A stretch of 64,000 nucleotides of DNA from Bacillus aquiflavi. GTDB lineage: Bacteria; Bacillota; Bacilli; Bacillales; Cytobacillaceae. Position 1 is the stretch's first letter; every line of letters starts with the position of its first letter. Both the position numbers and the translations under genes were made by a program. Below the pieces are notes generated by a model. That model was not told the origin of the DNA. It was given only the letters and a program-made list of their open reading frames with translations, and did not search any database. Positions 1-8,724 of this stretch are shown here, in pieces. The stretch covers positions 1,674,001 to 1,738,000 of the forward strand of contig NZ_CP082780.1 in assembly GCF_019915265.1 (NCBI RefSeq). Reading direction: 5' to 3'.

Positions 1-663
1 AAACAGCATTACATATATGGCGGATTGAAGAAGACCATCATTTTTTATATTGATGCTATGCTTCCAGCTAGATCAAGACTTTTCTTTCTAGAGATCGGAA
101 AGTATATGGTAGAACAAAAAATAATTGCAAATAAGAATGATATTTTTTTCCTTTATATAAACGAAGTAAAAGATTTACTTGAAAAACCAAATAATGTTGA
201 AAATTTAATTATTAAAAGAAGAAAAAAACATGAAGAGAACATGAACACTATTCCAGTTCCTTTTGTAGGGGACCCAACTAATATTGCCAACGCTAATGAA
301 TTAGAGCAAATTATTGGGTTTCCGCAAGGACCTATAAATAAGGAACAGCAGTCATTTAAAGGTACAGCCGCTTCTAAAGGTGTTTATAAAGGGAAAGTGA
401 AAATGATCTATTCACAGGAGGATTTTCATACGGTTGAAAAAGGGGATGTTTTAGTAACTAAAACAACGACGCCACCTTGGACTGTTCTCTTTCCAATAGT
501 TGGTGCAATTATTACAGATAGTGGGGGGATTCTCTCTCATGCTGGAATTATTGCCCGAGAGTATGAAATCCCAGCTGTTTTAGGAACAAAAGTTGCCACT
601 TCTATGCTTAATAATGGTGATGAAGTAACAGTAGATGGTACTAATGGGGTTGTGTATTTTTAA
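1..663 (+). CDS. PEP-utilising enzyme, C-terminal phosphohistidine (mobile) domain, 5' end outside window
   Basis: The reading frame is open from the first base, so this is the C-terminal 220 residues or so of a longer protein; the TTG at 25 is probably not a real start. The last 100 residues form the swivelling phosphohistidine domain of the PEP synthase/rifampicin phosphotransferase superfamily: KGTAASKGVYKGKV, then GDVLVTKTTTPPW, then the phospho-acceptor motif GGILSHAGIIAREYEIPAV with its histidine, and a final VTVDGTNGVVYF strand. In this family the histidine shuttles phosphate between an ATP-grasp domain and the acceptor. Neither the ATP-grasp nor any PEP-binding barrel is visible, so I cannot tell PEP synthase from a rifampicin-phosphotransferase-like enzyme. 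It lies 38 bp upstream of a type II thioesterase on the same strand, suggesting co-transcription with a secondary-metabolite locus. Confidence 0.85.
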   Translation, partial: KQHYIYGGLKKTIIFYIDAMLPARSRLFFLEIGKYMVEQKIIANKNDIFFLYINEVKDLLEKPNNVENLIIKRRKKHEENMNTIPVPFVGDPTNIANANELEQIIGFPQGPINKEQQSFKGTAASKGVYKGKVKMIYSQEDFHTVEKGDVLVTKTTTPPWTVLFPIVGAIITDSGGILSHAGIIAREYEIPAVLGTKVATSMLNNGDEVTVDGTNGVVYF

Positions 664-701
664 TATTTATATATAAGAATCGATTTATTGAGGAGTACGT
701 T

Positions 702-1409
702 ATGCAGAAAGTAAGACTTTTTTGTTTACCATATGCTGGTGGATCATCGTTCATATTCAGTAGATGGAAAACATATTTACATCCAGCAATCGAAATAATA
801 CCACTAGAACTTGCCGGAAGAGGGAGAAGAATTAACGAACCTCTCATTTCTAATTTTGAAGAAATGGTAAATGACATATTCAAGACGATAAAAAATGATC
901 TTAGTGATTTGCCATACATCATATTGGGTCATAGTATGGGTGGTCTATTAGCTTATGAATTAGCATATAGAATTTTACAATCTAATAGTAAAATGCCAAT
1001 TTTAATTATTCTCTCTGGAATAGAACCGCCTAAATTAAGAAAGCGGAAAGTGATCTCAACTCTTCCTGATGAAGAATTTGTGAAAGAGGTTCTCTCAATT
1101 GGTGGTACACCAAAAAACATTTTTGCTAATAAAGAAGCATCTGATATTTTCATATCGATATTACGAGCAGATTTCAAGTTAGTAGAATCTTATGTTGCTC
1201 AAGATTACAAACCATTAGATGTGGATTTAATGATATTTAATGGAGAACGAGATTATTCTACTACTTTCCCTAGAGTAAAGGAATGGAAAAAGTATACAAA
1301 TAAATCATGTCAGATGATCAATTTTGAAGGTGGACATTTCTTTATACACGATCAAAAAAAAGAAGTAATTAACGCAATTAATTTGTATATAGAAAAAGTT
1401 TTATATTAA
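702..1409 (+). CDS. Type II (editing) thioesterase
   Basis: This is a 235-aa alpha/beta hydrolase of the GrsT/SrfAD/BacT family. Such enzymes remove wrong acyl groups or acetyl groups from carrier proteins of NRPS and PKS lines. The family start LFCLPYAGGSSFIFSRW is present, then LAGRGRR, the nucleophile elbow GHSMGG (Ser about residue 78), an Asp in NGERDYS (about 184), and the catalytic His in GGHFFIHD (about 212). The start ATG has GAGGAG about 8 nt upstream. Its presence near a bacABC-like locus fits a BacT role, but it lies 15 kb from bacA and sits with a PPTase and RND pump, so it may instead serve another NRPS beyond the left edge. The family call is secure; the partner is inferred. 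Confidence 0.93.
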   Translation: MQKVRLFCLPYAGGSSFIFSRWKTYLHPAIEIIPLELAGRGRRINEPLISNFEEMVNDIFKTIKNDLSDLPYIILGHSMGGLLAYELAYRILQSNSKMPILIILSGIEPPKLRKRKVISTLPDEEFVKEVLSIGGTPKNIFANKEASDIFISILRADFKLVESYVAQDYKPLDVDLMIFNGERDYSTTFPRVKEWKKYTNKSCQMINFEGGHFFIHDQKKEVINAINLYIEKVLY

Positions 1410-1438
1410 TCATATTGGCCCTATTAAACATATACATT

Positions 1439-1462
1439 CGTGTGAGACTGCAGTCTCACACG
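1439..1462 (+). terminator. 24-bp perfect palindrome, probable terminator
   Basis: The two 12-nt halves (CGTGTGAGACTG and its exact complement) follow the thioesterase stop by 29 bp and are followed by CCTTTTGG. There is little loop and only a short T tract, so termination would be weak. A second hairpin with the same GTGTGAGAC/GTCTCACAC arms lies at 8302-8326. Confidence 0.5.
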
Positions 1463-1581
1463 CCTTTTGGTTATGACGCGGTGAAACGGGAAAGAATCAC
1501 ATTGTCAGAAAGGAATCAACAAAGTTATCTAGCATAGAACGGGATGTTAAATAAAATGACAAATATACAAGGAGAATGTTT

Positions 1582-4500
1582 GTGAATTTATTGAAGTTCA
1601 TATTAAAAAAAAAAATATTAATTGGATTAATGACGGTAATGGTATTGTCTTTTGGACTATATGCAATTTTTGATTTAGGCAAAGAACTTATGCCATCGGT
1701 TGCAAAAGATAGTATATATATAAAAACTGCTGCTGGAGACTTATCGGCAATTGAAGTAGAGCGCAATATTACAGATCCATTGGAACGGAAATTAAAAGGA
1801 ATTGATGGAATTAAAAGTATCGACTCTACGACAAATATAGGTGGAAACTCATTTAAGTTTAAGTTAACAATTGAAGATGGACGCGGAGAAGAAGTATTAA
1901 AAGAAGTTGAATCTGTTGTCAATGCTGCAAAGGGAGAACTTATCGGCATAAAAGATATTGTTACGGGCCAATACGGTACGAACCAAGGTTATGAATTATT
2001 TATGGATATTTCTGGCGGCGATTTTGATCAGATGAAGGCCTTTGCGAAAGATGTTTTAGAGCCGAGATTAGAGAACTTAGAAGAAGTGAGAGATGTTGAA
2101 TTTTCAGGTTTATCAGAGCAAGAAGTTCTCATTGAGATTAATAAAAATGAACTTGAAAAAAACAATTTAAATTTTGCCCAAGTAGTAGAAGTGATTGAGG
2201 AAGTAAATAGTGATTATACACTTGGCGAATTGAGCGTCGAGAAAGACTCCCCTTCTTTACGTTGGGATACTAAATTTGAAAACATTGAAGATATAGAAAA
2301 TATAATGATCCCTTCGGAAACTGGGTTTATACAGCTAAAGGATATAGCTAGCATAAAGAAGCAAACTGTAGAAGGTTCTTCTTCCGTATGGAAGGATGGT
2401 AAGAAAGACTTTATCTTTGTTCAAATCGGGCGTACATCAAATTTCACTCAAATTGACATGAGAGATGCAGTACGTAAGGAAATTCAAAAAATTCGCGATG
2501 AAAATCTTATTAAAGACTTTACTTTGAAGGAAATCGTTTCACAAGCAGATTATGTTGAAGAATCTATTGATGGAATAACTAGCAACATTATTATCGGTGG
2601 GGCAATTGCCATCGTCATTCTCCTCATTTTTTTACGAAACTTACGGGCTACATTCATTATTGGTTTGGCAATACCGACATCTGTTCTACTTACTTTTGCG
2701 TCAATGTGGCTGTTTGATTATAGTTTTAATATGTTGACTCTTATAGGACTAGGATTAGGAATCGGAATGATGGTTGATTCATCAATTGTCATACTAGAGT
2801 CTATTTATCGAAAAAAAGAGCTAGGTTTAGGAAATTTTGAAGCTGTTTTACAAGGAACAAAGGAAGTTGCTGGAGCTGTAATTGCCTCTATTTTAACAAC
2901 GATTATCGTTTTTGTGCCGGTTGGGTTAATTAGTGGGGAAATCGGCCAATACGTAGTGATATTATCAGTAATCGTTGCCATTACATTAATAAGTTCCTTA
3001 ATCGTTTCTTTCACATTGATTCCATCATTATCAGAGAAATTTTTGCTGTTTAAAAAATCAAAAAATGATAGAACTGAAGGCGTATTTCTTAAAACATATG
3101 GTAAAGCTGTATCATGGGCAGTACATAAAAAATATCGAAGCTTATTAATTCTTCTTCTTTTTTTCGCAATATTTGGCAGTTCATTATTTTTAGTACCAAA
3201 AATACCGATGACAATTATGCCTGATATGTTTAATCGTTATACTGAAGTGATGACTTATTTAGAAACTGGTGTAAATAATAAAGAGAAAGAAGAACTAGTA
3301 AAAGGGATGAATCAAAAGCTTCAAAAAATTGAGGATGTTGATTCGAATTATATTTTGGATATGGGGGGAGAACTGTACTCTATCATCAACATGACAAAGG
3401 GTGATGAGATAAAGAATGAACAAAATGCAGTGAATGAAGAAATTTTAAAATCACTGCGTGAACTAAAGGATACATTCCCAATTGTGAGTGTACAAAGTGC
3501 TTTATCTGATGGTGAGGGAGGCCAGCCTATTCAAATAACGGTTAGTGGAGAAGATTTTTCGCAATTAAAAGAAATTGTTGATCGTTTCACTAAAAAGCTA
3601 GAATCAGTAGAAGGAATTGTTGGCATTACAAATTCTATGGAACGTTCGACTAACGAACAGGTTATTGCATTAAAACAAGACGAAATAGAGAAGGCAGGAT
3701 TATCTCAACTTGCAATCAAACGACATATAGAACAGGCTTTATTACAAATGCCGGTGGGAGAGATGAAGATTGATCATCAAGACGCTTCCTTAATTTTAGG
3801 AGTGGATGAAAGTATAGAGACGAAAGAGTCTCTGTTAGATTTAAAGATTCCAACCGTACGAGGGGAAGAAAAATTATCTACTTTTATTAATTTAGAAACA
3901 GTACAAACACCTAATGAGATTTATCATTTAGAGGGAGAACGATTCATTACAATCTCTGCCGATATTGAAAATAAAGATCTCGGTACGGTGAATCGAGAAG
4001 TTCAAAAATTAATTAATAAATTTGAAACACCGTCGGGATATAACATTTCTGTCGCAGGAGATTTAGAGCAGCAACAAGAGCTAATGATAGAAATGATGAT
4101 CGTATTAGCATTTGCCATTTTCCTTGTATATTTCGTCATGGCAGTACAATTTAATCAATTAGGTCAACCTATTATTGTGATGTCAGCTATTCCAATGGCA
4201 TTTACTGGTGTTATACTAGGGTTATCTGCTACTCAAATGGAACTTAACATTTTGTCTGGAATTGGCGTTGTCATGCTGATTGGAATTGTTTTAAATAATG
4301 CTATTTTATTGATCGATCGATCAAATCAACTTCGAAGAGCTGGTTATAACATTGAAGAAGCTCTCGTTGAAGCGGGAAAAAATAGATTACGTCCAATCTT
4401 TATGACAACAATAACAACAGTAGGCGGAATGCTTCCATTAGCGTTAGAATCGGGAACATCCGGTAATTATCAAGCACCGTTGGCAGTTGTTATTATTTCG

Positions 4501-4620
4501 GGGCTATTATTTTCTACCTTTATTACATTACTGCTCATTCCGTCGATTTGCCGGTTATTCTCATTTTCTCGGAAGGAATCGTTAACAAGGGTGGAAGATA
4601 AAAAGACATTAACCAATTAA
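1582..4620 (+). CDS. RND-family efflux pump, SwrC/YerP-like
   Basis: A protein of about 1012 aa with the AcrB/HAE1 layout. There is one N-terminal membrane helix, a large extracytoplasmic porter loop, a five-helix block around residues 335-490, helix 7 near 525, a second large loop, and a final helix block around 840-1000. The TM4 segment GIGMMVDSSIVILESIYRKKE carries the family's proton-relay Asp, and VVMLIGIVLNNAILLIDR marks the repeat-related helix. An ATG at 1576 is only 1 nt behind GGAG. The GTG at 1582 has the normal 7-nt spacing, so I choose it. In B. subtilis the homologue SwrC exports and protects against surfactin. Its position between a type II thioesterase and a PPTase gene suggests export of, or resistance to, a peptide product; the substrate is unknown. 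Confidence 0.92.
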   Translation: MNLLKFILKKKILIGLMTVMVLSFGLYAIFDLGKELMPSVAKDSIYIKTAAGDLSAIEVERNITDPLERKLKGIDGIKSIDSTTNIGGNSFKFKLTIEDGRGEEVLKEVESVVNAAKGELIGIKDIVTGQYGTNQGYELFMDISGGDFDQMKAFAKDVLEPRLENLEEVRDVEFSGLSEQEVLIEINKNELEKNNLNFAQVVEVIEEVNSDYTLGELSVEKDSPSLRWDTKFENIEDIENIMIPSETGFIQLKDIASIKKQTVEGSSSVWKDGKKDFIFVQIGRTSNFTQIDMRDAVRKEIQKIRDENLIKDFTLKEIVSQADYVEESIDGITSNIIIGGAIAIVILLIFLRNLRATFIIGLAIPTSVLLTFASMWLFDYSFNMLTLIGLGLGIGMMVDSSIVILESIYRKKELGLGNFEAVLQGTKEVAGAVIASILTTIIVFVPVGLISGEIGQYVVILSVIVAITLISSLIVSFTLIPSLSEKFLLFKKSKNDRTEGVFLKTYGKAVSWAVHKKYRSLLILLLFFAIFGSSLFLVPKIPMTIMPDMFNRYTEVMTYLETGVNNKEKEELVKGMNQKLQKIEDVDSNYILDMGGELYSIINMTKGDEIKNEQNAVNEEILKSLRELKDTFPIVSVQSALSDGEGGQPIQITVSGEDFSQLKEIVDRFTKKLESVEGIVGITNSMERSTNEQVIALKQDEIEKAGLSQLAIKRHIEQALLQMPVGEMKIDHQDASLILGVDESIETKESLLDLKIPTVRGEEKLSTFINLETVQTPNEIYHLEGERFITISADIENKDLGTVNREVQKLINKFETPSGYNISVAGDLEQQQELMIEMMIVLAFAIFLVYFVMAVQFNQLGQPIIVMSAIPMAFTGVILGLSATQMELNILSGIGVVMLIGIVLNNAILLIDRSNQLRRAGYNIEEALVEAGKNRLRPIFMTTITTVGGMLPLALESGTSGNYQAPLAVVIISGLLFSTFITLLLIPSICRLFSFSRKESLTRVEDKKTLTN

Positions 4621-4626
4621 TGATGG

Positions 4627-4663
4627 AGAGATTCGTTCTTAATCTAATTGGAAACGAATCTCT
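4627..4663 (+). terminator. Stem-loop after the RND pump gene
   Basis: An 11-bp perfect stem (AGAGATTCGTT and its complement) with a 15-nt loop starts 6 nt after the stop codon. The downstream T tract is weak and interrupted, so its strength is uncertain. Confidence 0.5.
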
Positions 4664-4748
4664 TACATTTGTGATCTTTTTAGAGAGTGATCAAATGCGA
4701 ATAAAGCTCCTATTTTGTGTGTAAATCATTGTTTATTGGAGTGTTTTC

Positions 4749-5450
4749 ATGTTGCAAATTCACGCCATAAAAGTTCCATTTCATATTGCAGACTTAGATT
4801 ATAAAAAGCTAGTTAGTTTCATTTCAAGTGATAAAAGGGAAAAATTAAGCAGATTTTATTATAAGAGGGATACATATAGAAGTTTACTTGGCGATATTTT
4901 AGTACGATTGTTTTTATGGGAACACTTTTTAATTCCTAATAATCAAATCAAATACTCCTTTAATCAGTTTGGTAAACCGCAGCTCAAGTTACCTTTTCCG
5001 TTCTCGTTTAATATATCTCATTCTGAAGACTGGGTTATTTGCGTATTTGATCATAAAAATGTCGGGATCGACATTGAAAAAATAAATAATGTCAATTTAC
5101 AGATCGCTAAACGTTATTTTAGTCAAATTGAATATGAAGATCTTATTAGTTTGAATGAGCCGATGAGGACGAAATATTTTTTTGATCTCTGGACTTTAAA
5201 GGAAAGTTTTCTTAAATGTATTGGTACAGGATTATATCGTCCATTGAATTCTTTTACAATAAGGATAAATAAATCTACTATTTCATGTACGGAGGACAGT
5301 CATGTATTAAGTTCGGATTTATCGTTTCAGTTATATAATTTTGATTGTCATTATAGCTTAGCCGCTTGTGCCTATTCAAAATTACCAGACAAAATAAAAA
5401 TGATTCATTTCGATGAGCTAATGAGTAGAATGAGATCATTTACTTTCTGA
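4749..5450 (+). CDS. sfp: Sfp-type 4'-phosphopantetheinyl transferase
   Basis: A 233-aa enzyme of the W/KEA (Sfp) class that moves phosphopantetheine from CoA onto the serine of carrier domains. It would be needed to activate all twelve T domains of the NRPS genes downstream. The diagnostic motifs are all present: FNISHSEDW, VGIDIEK (Mg2+ ligands Asp and Glu), and FFDLWTLKESFLKCIGTGL, which contains the WxxKES...K signature. Length equals that of typical Sfp (about 224-240 aa). GGAG at 4738-4741 sits 7 nt from the ATG. It lies alone between the RND pump and an ABC transporter, all on the same strand. The symbol denotes the family; orthology to B. subtilis sfp was not tested. Confidence 0.93.
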   Translation: MLQIHAIKVPFHIADLDYKKLVSFISSDKREKLSRFYYKRDTYRSLLGDILVRLFLWEHFLIPNNQIKYSFNQFGKPQLKLPFPFSFNISHSEDWVICVFDHKNVGIDIEKINNVNLQIAKRYFSQIEYEDLISLNEPMRTKYFFDLWTLKESFLKCIGTGLYRPLNSFTIRINKSTISCTEDSHVLSSDLSFQLYNFDCHYSLAACAYSKLPDKIKMIHFDELMSRMRSFTF

Positions 5451-5632
5451 ATATGAATTAATCACCTAATGATTAAACTATTTTAGCTTGTAGTCAAGAT
5501 CAATATTTGAAGTAATAAATGCTTGTAAGTCGGGGCTGCGGAGCACGTAGCAGAAACAAATAGATCAGTCGTTCATGAAACCGTTTGTTAACAGTTTGAA
5601 ATCTATTTATTTCTATATGAGGAGGGAATTTT

Positions 5633-6472
5633 ATGGGCAAGCTTGTTGAGCTTGAGAATATAAGTAAAGCATACACAAATAAAAAAATCTTCAGCGATAT
5701 TTCGCTTACTATATATGAAAATCAAATTGTTGCGATACTCGGGGGAAATGGTACGGGAAAGAGTACACTATTACGGATGATAGCAGGACTCGAACAACCT
5801 AGTTCTGGAAAGGTGGGATTTCCCAATAAAAAGATAAAGATTGGATATGTACCAGAAAGATTTCCTAAGCTTCTTCGTTTTACTCCTAGTGAGTATTTAA
5901 ATTATATAGGTAAAATTGGCGGAATTTCTAAAGAGTATTTAAAAGAAAGAATTCCTTATTTATTACATCGCTTCAAGCTAGAGAAACTAGATGATCGTTG
6001 GATAAGAGACTTATCAAAAGGAAACATTCAAAAAGTAGGCATCCTCCAGGCAATTTTAACAAAACCTGCGCTATTAATTTTGGATGAGCCTGTTTCTGGC
6101 CTTGATTTAAATGCACAGCAAGAATTATTAACGGTTATAAAAGAATTAAAACAACAAGGTACTACTATTATACTCACTTACCATGAATCTAATATTTTTG
6201 ATGACATCATAGAGAAAACCTATTATTTAAATAATGGCTCTATTTCAATGGACAATCCAATAAAAAATGAAAAAGATGAAATGAAATTAATCGAAGTAAA
6301 ATATATTGATCATTCGACCGTTATACAATGGAAAGAAGCCATTCATATGGAAAGCAAGGATAATCGATTATTACTATATGTCAACATTAAAAACAGTGAC
6401 TCTATATTAATGAAAATTCTTCAATTAAAGGGAAGTATTGAAGCTGTTTCAACCGTAAATTTCGATTTTTAA
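5633..6472 (+). CDS. ABC transporter ATP-binding protein
   Basis: A 279-aa nucleotide-binding subunit. Walker A is GGNGTGKST (about residues 37-45), the signature is LSKGNIQKVG (about 129), Walker B is LLILDEPVSGLD and the switch-loop region is ILTYHE. The last 70 residues after the ATPase core are divergent. The start ATG follows an ideal AGGAGGG. The permease gene begins 70 bp downstream, so the two form one exporter. It resembles ABC-2 exporters that handle peptides or membrane-active compounds. Being next to an RND pump and a PPTase makes it a candidate for export of, or immunity to, an NRPS product, but there is no direct sign that it is a BcrA orthologue. Confidence 0.9.
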   Translation: MGKLVELENISKAYTNKKIFSDISLTIYENQIVAILGGNGTGKSTLLRMIAGLEQPSSGKVGFPNKKIKIGYVPERFPKLLRFTPSEYLNYIGKIGGISKEYLKERIPYLLHRFKLEKLDDRWIRDLSKGNIQKVGILQAILTKPALLILDEPVSGLDLNAQQELLTVIKELKQQGTTIILTYHESNIFDDIIEKTYYLNNGSISMDNPIKNEKDEMKLIEVKYIDHSTVIQWKEAIHMESKDNRLLLYVNIKNSDSILMKILQLKGSIEAVSTVNFDF

Positions 6473-6542
6473 TTAAAATCATTTATGCTTTTTTATGAAA
6501 TGAGAAGGCTCTAATAAAATTAGTATAGGAGGAGAGATAGTT

Positions 6543-7262
6543 TTGAAAGAATTAATTAAATTTAGCTTACATGATTATATTCGTTCCCATAAATATTTTC
6601 CCCCAGTTTCAACATACTTAATATTAGTTTCTGTTTTTTATACATACAAACCTAATCCAGTGGTCGATAGTTATGCAGTAACTGCATTAATGCTATACGT
6701 TATTTCTTCCTGGCTTTGCATAAGCTTTTTATCTCTTGACCATCCTGTTCAAAAACAATTAATGATACTTAATCTTAAAAGCAGAGCGCGCTACTATGTT
6801 TCTAAATTAATATCAGTATGGTTCATTTCTGTTATACTTACAATTTATGCTTTTCTATATCCAATTGTTTTTAATATGTTCAACGAACCTGTTTCGATGA
6901 GTGCCGGTTTTGTTTCGCTAGCAAATCATCTCGTTTTGGCAACGTTAGGTATTAGTGTTGCAAGCTTATTTAGTAAGACGCTGATGAGAAGCGCGATAAG
7001 TTCTTATGGAGGACTTGTATTAATATCAACAATTTCATTAGCAGCTTTAGGAATTTACAAAATTTTACCTTCAGCCATTAAAAATATCGTTTGGCTTCTT
7101 CCTCCTGCAACGATTACACAATCACAGCTAGTAAATTGGAATGGTAAAAATATTTCAGAGCTTTCTCTTTTTCCTTTTGTTTGGGTATCGATTTACTCAT
7201 TATTGATTATATTTTTGTTTTTAAAGCTGACGAAGCGATCAAGAAAAAATGATTTAGTTTAG
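6543..7262 (+). CDS. ABC-2 type transporter permease
   Basis: A 239-aa protein with six predicted membrane helices, roughly at residues 15-35, 42-65, 90-112, 125-145, 150-175 and 208-232, and a basic C-terminal tail KLTKRSRKN. The start is TTG, supported by AGGAGGAG about 8 nt upstream; no ATG nearby has a ribosome site. It is paired with the ATPase gene immediately upstream. Sequence conservation in this family is poor and I do not recognise a specific substrate class. Confidence 0.8.
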   Translation: MKELIKFSLHDYIRSHKYFPPVSTYLILVSVFYTYKPNPVVDSYAVTALMLYVISSWLCISFLSLDHPVQKQLMILNLKSRARYYVSKLISVWFISVILTIYAFLYPIVFNMFNEPVSMSAGFVSLANHLVLATLGISVASLFSKTLMRSAISSYGGLVLISTISLAALGIYKILPSAIKNIVWLLPPATITQSQLVNWNGKNISELSLFPFVWVSIYSLLIIFLFLKLTKRSRKNDLV

Positions 7263-7437
7263 TGTCCATCATCCAACCTAAAAGAGGAGAAATAATTTGA
7301 ATGAATGACCGTAGCATAAGATTAAAACTTTCGAACGCTTAGAAACGTTTGATACATAGGGTGACTTTTATTAAAGAAAAAAATAAAAAGTAACAAACAA
7401 GGTAAGTTTACGAACTTCACAAGAAGGTGATTTAGCA

Positions 7438-8151
7438 TTGGCTAACCAGTTTTCTGATAATGAATATATAAAGAAAATGTCACAAAAGTTTTTAGAAATT
7501 CAAAATGAGTTATTGCCAAAAGTGAAATTAGAAAATATCTTTAAAAAAGACGAGATAAAATTGATTGCCGGGGTAGATTTAGCCTACTGGGATGTAAATA
7601 ACACGACACATGGTACATGCTGTATTGTTGTTATTGACTATCATACAAAAGAAGTGATTGAAAAGGTATACAGTTATGGAGAAATAACAATTCCTTATAT
7701 TCCGGGATTCCTTGCTTTTCGGGAGTTGCCTTTAATAATAGATACAGTGAAGAAATTAATCAATCTGCCAGACTTATATATGTTTGATGGGAATGGATAT
7801 TTACATTATCGTCACATGGGCATTGCGACACACGCATCTTTTTTCTTGAATAAACCAACAATTGGGGTGGCGAAAAGTTATCTTAAAATTCAAGGAACGG
7901 ATTTTATGATGCCAAAAAATCAAGCAGGTGCTTACACTGATATTAACATAAATAGTGAGGTGTACGGTCGAACTTTAAGAACAACAAAAAACGTTAAACC
8001 TATTTTTGTTTCTTGTGGAAATTGGATTGATCTACATACAAGTACTGAAATTGTGATGAATTGTATTAACAAAGAAAGTCGTTTACCGATTCCTGTTAGA
8101 TTAGCTGATTTGGAAACACATAAAGTAAGAAAACAATTATCACACTTATGA
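7438..8151 (+). CDS. nfi: Endonuclease V (deoxyinosine 3' endonuclease)
   Basis: A 237-aa DNA repair nuclease that cuts one phosphodiester 3' of a deaminated base (dI). The family motifs are in order: IAGVDLAYWD (first catalytic Asp), EITIPYIPGFLAFRELP (lesion-recognition wedge PYIPG plus catalytic Glu), MFDGNGYLHYRHMGIATH (catalytic Asp) and PTIGVAKSYL. The length matches B. subtilis YwqL. The start is TTG behind AAGAAGGTGA with 8-nt spacing. It is an ordinary housekeeping gene with no functional link to its neighbours. Confidence 0.95.
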   Translation: MANQFSDNEYIKKMSQKFLEIQNELLPKVKLENIFKKDEIKLIAGVDLAYWDVNNTTHGTCCIVVIDYHTKEVIEKVYSYGEITIPYIPGFLAFRELPLIIDTVKKLINLPDLYMFDGNGYLHYRHMGIATHASFFLNKPTIGVAKSYLKIQGTDFMMPKNQAGAYTDININSEVYGRTLRTTKNVKPIFVSCGNWIDLHTSTEIVMNCINKESRLPIPVRLADLETHKVRKQLSHL

Positions 8152-8301
8152 ATTGAACAAAAGTGCATCTATCATTTTTTGATTTTTAAATGATATTCTA
8201 AAAAAATTGGTTAATTAAACTGTGATTTATAAGTCATATATAGAGATGGCTTATAGCGGTGAAATTGGTAATTATTTCCACACCAAATCAACATTTTTTA
8301 T

Positions 8302-8326
8302 TGTGTGAGACTACCTGTCTCACACA
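8302..8326 (+). terminator. 10-bp stem, 5-nt loop hairpin between nfi and splA
   Basis: TGTGTGAGAC pairs perfectly with GTCTCACACA around the loop TACCT and is followed by CCTTTATT. It probably ends nfi transcription. The arms match those of the palindrome at 1439-1462, so this looks like a recurring terminator-type repeat of the host. Confidence 0.55.
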
Positions 8327-8469
8327 CCTTTATTCCATTTTCGATAACTCCTTTCTAAAAAATCCACTATTCATTTTTATATTCGAATATTTTTTCCATA
8401 AATAAGTAATAATATTTTCCTCCTCTAAAGGCAGAATGATAATAAATCCTAAAAGGGATGGTGACGAAA

Positions 8470-8709
8470 ATGAGGGACGAATATCATTCTTACAATGCAG
8501 GGGATATTGTGTATGTTTTTTATCGAAATCCTCATACACAAGATGTAACAAATATTCAGGAAGCAGCAGTTGTAAATAACCCTGAGAATCCAAACGAATT
8601 AGCTTTATTTCTGTATGAGACTTATTATCCTTTAACAAGTGAAATGGCTGTCTATTCAAGCGAAGAAGAAGCAGAACATGCTTATCAACAATTTTTTGCA
8701 AATGATTAA
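8470..8709 (+). CDS. splA: SplA, regulator of the spore photoproduct lyase operon
   Basis: A small acidic protein with the SplA family pattern: YNAGDIVYVFYRNPH, then NIQEAAVV, ELALFLYETYYPL and a C-terminal EEEAEHAYQQF. In B. subtilis SplA is a negative regulator of the spl operon and resembles TRAP. ATG codons at 8458 and 8470 are in frame. The first abuts the purine tract AAAAGGG, whereas the second gives a 79-aa protein equal in length to B. subtilis SplA, so I choose 8470. splB starts 16 nt after the stop. The pair should be expressed in the developing forespore. I did not find a convincing sigma-G promoter by eye. Confidence 0.88.
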   Translation: MRDEYHSYNAGDIVYVFYRNPHTQDVTNIQEAAVVNNPENPNELALFLYETYYPLTSEMAVYSSEEEAEHAYQQFFAND

Positions 8710-8724
8710 AAAGGGGATTTTAAA

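Noticed and set aside
5633-7262. Assignment of the ABC pair as BcrAB
   Set aside because: Only generic ABC motifs match; the ATPase lacks recognisable BcrA-specific sequence and the location differs, so no symbol was given.
7301-7342. 13-codon frame after AGAGGAG between the ABC permease and nfi
   Set aside because: The ribosome-site spacing is acceptable, but there is no peptide similarity, no following attenuator structure and no conserved context.
8330-8701. Minus-strand open frame of 123 codons over splA
   Set aside because: It lies antisense to a recognisable SplA sequence and shows no family features.
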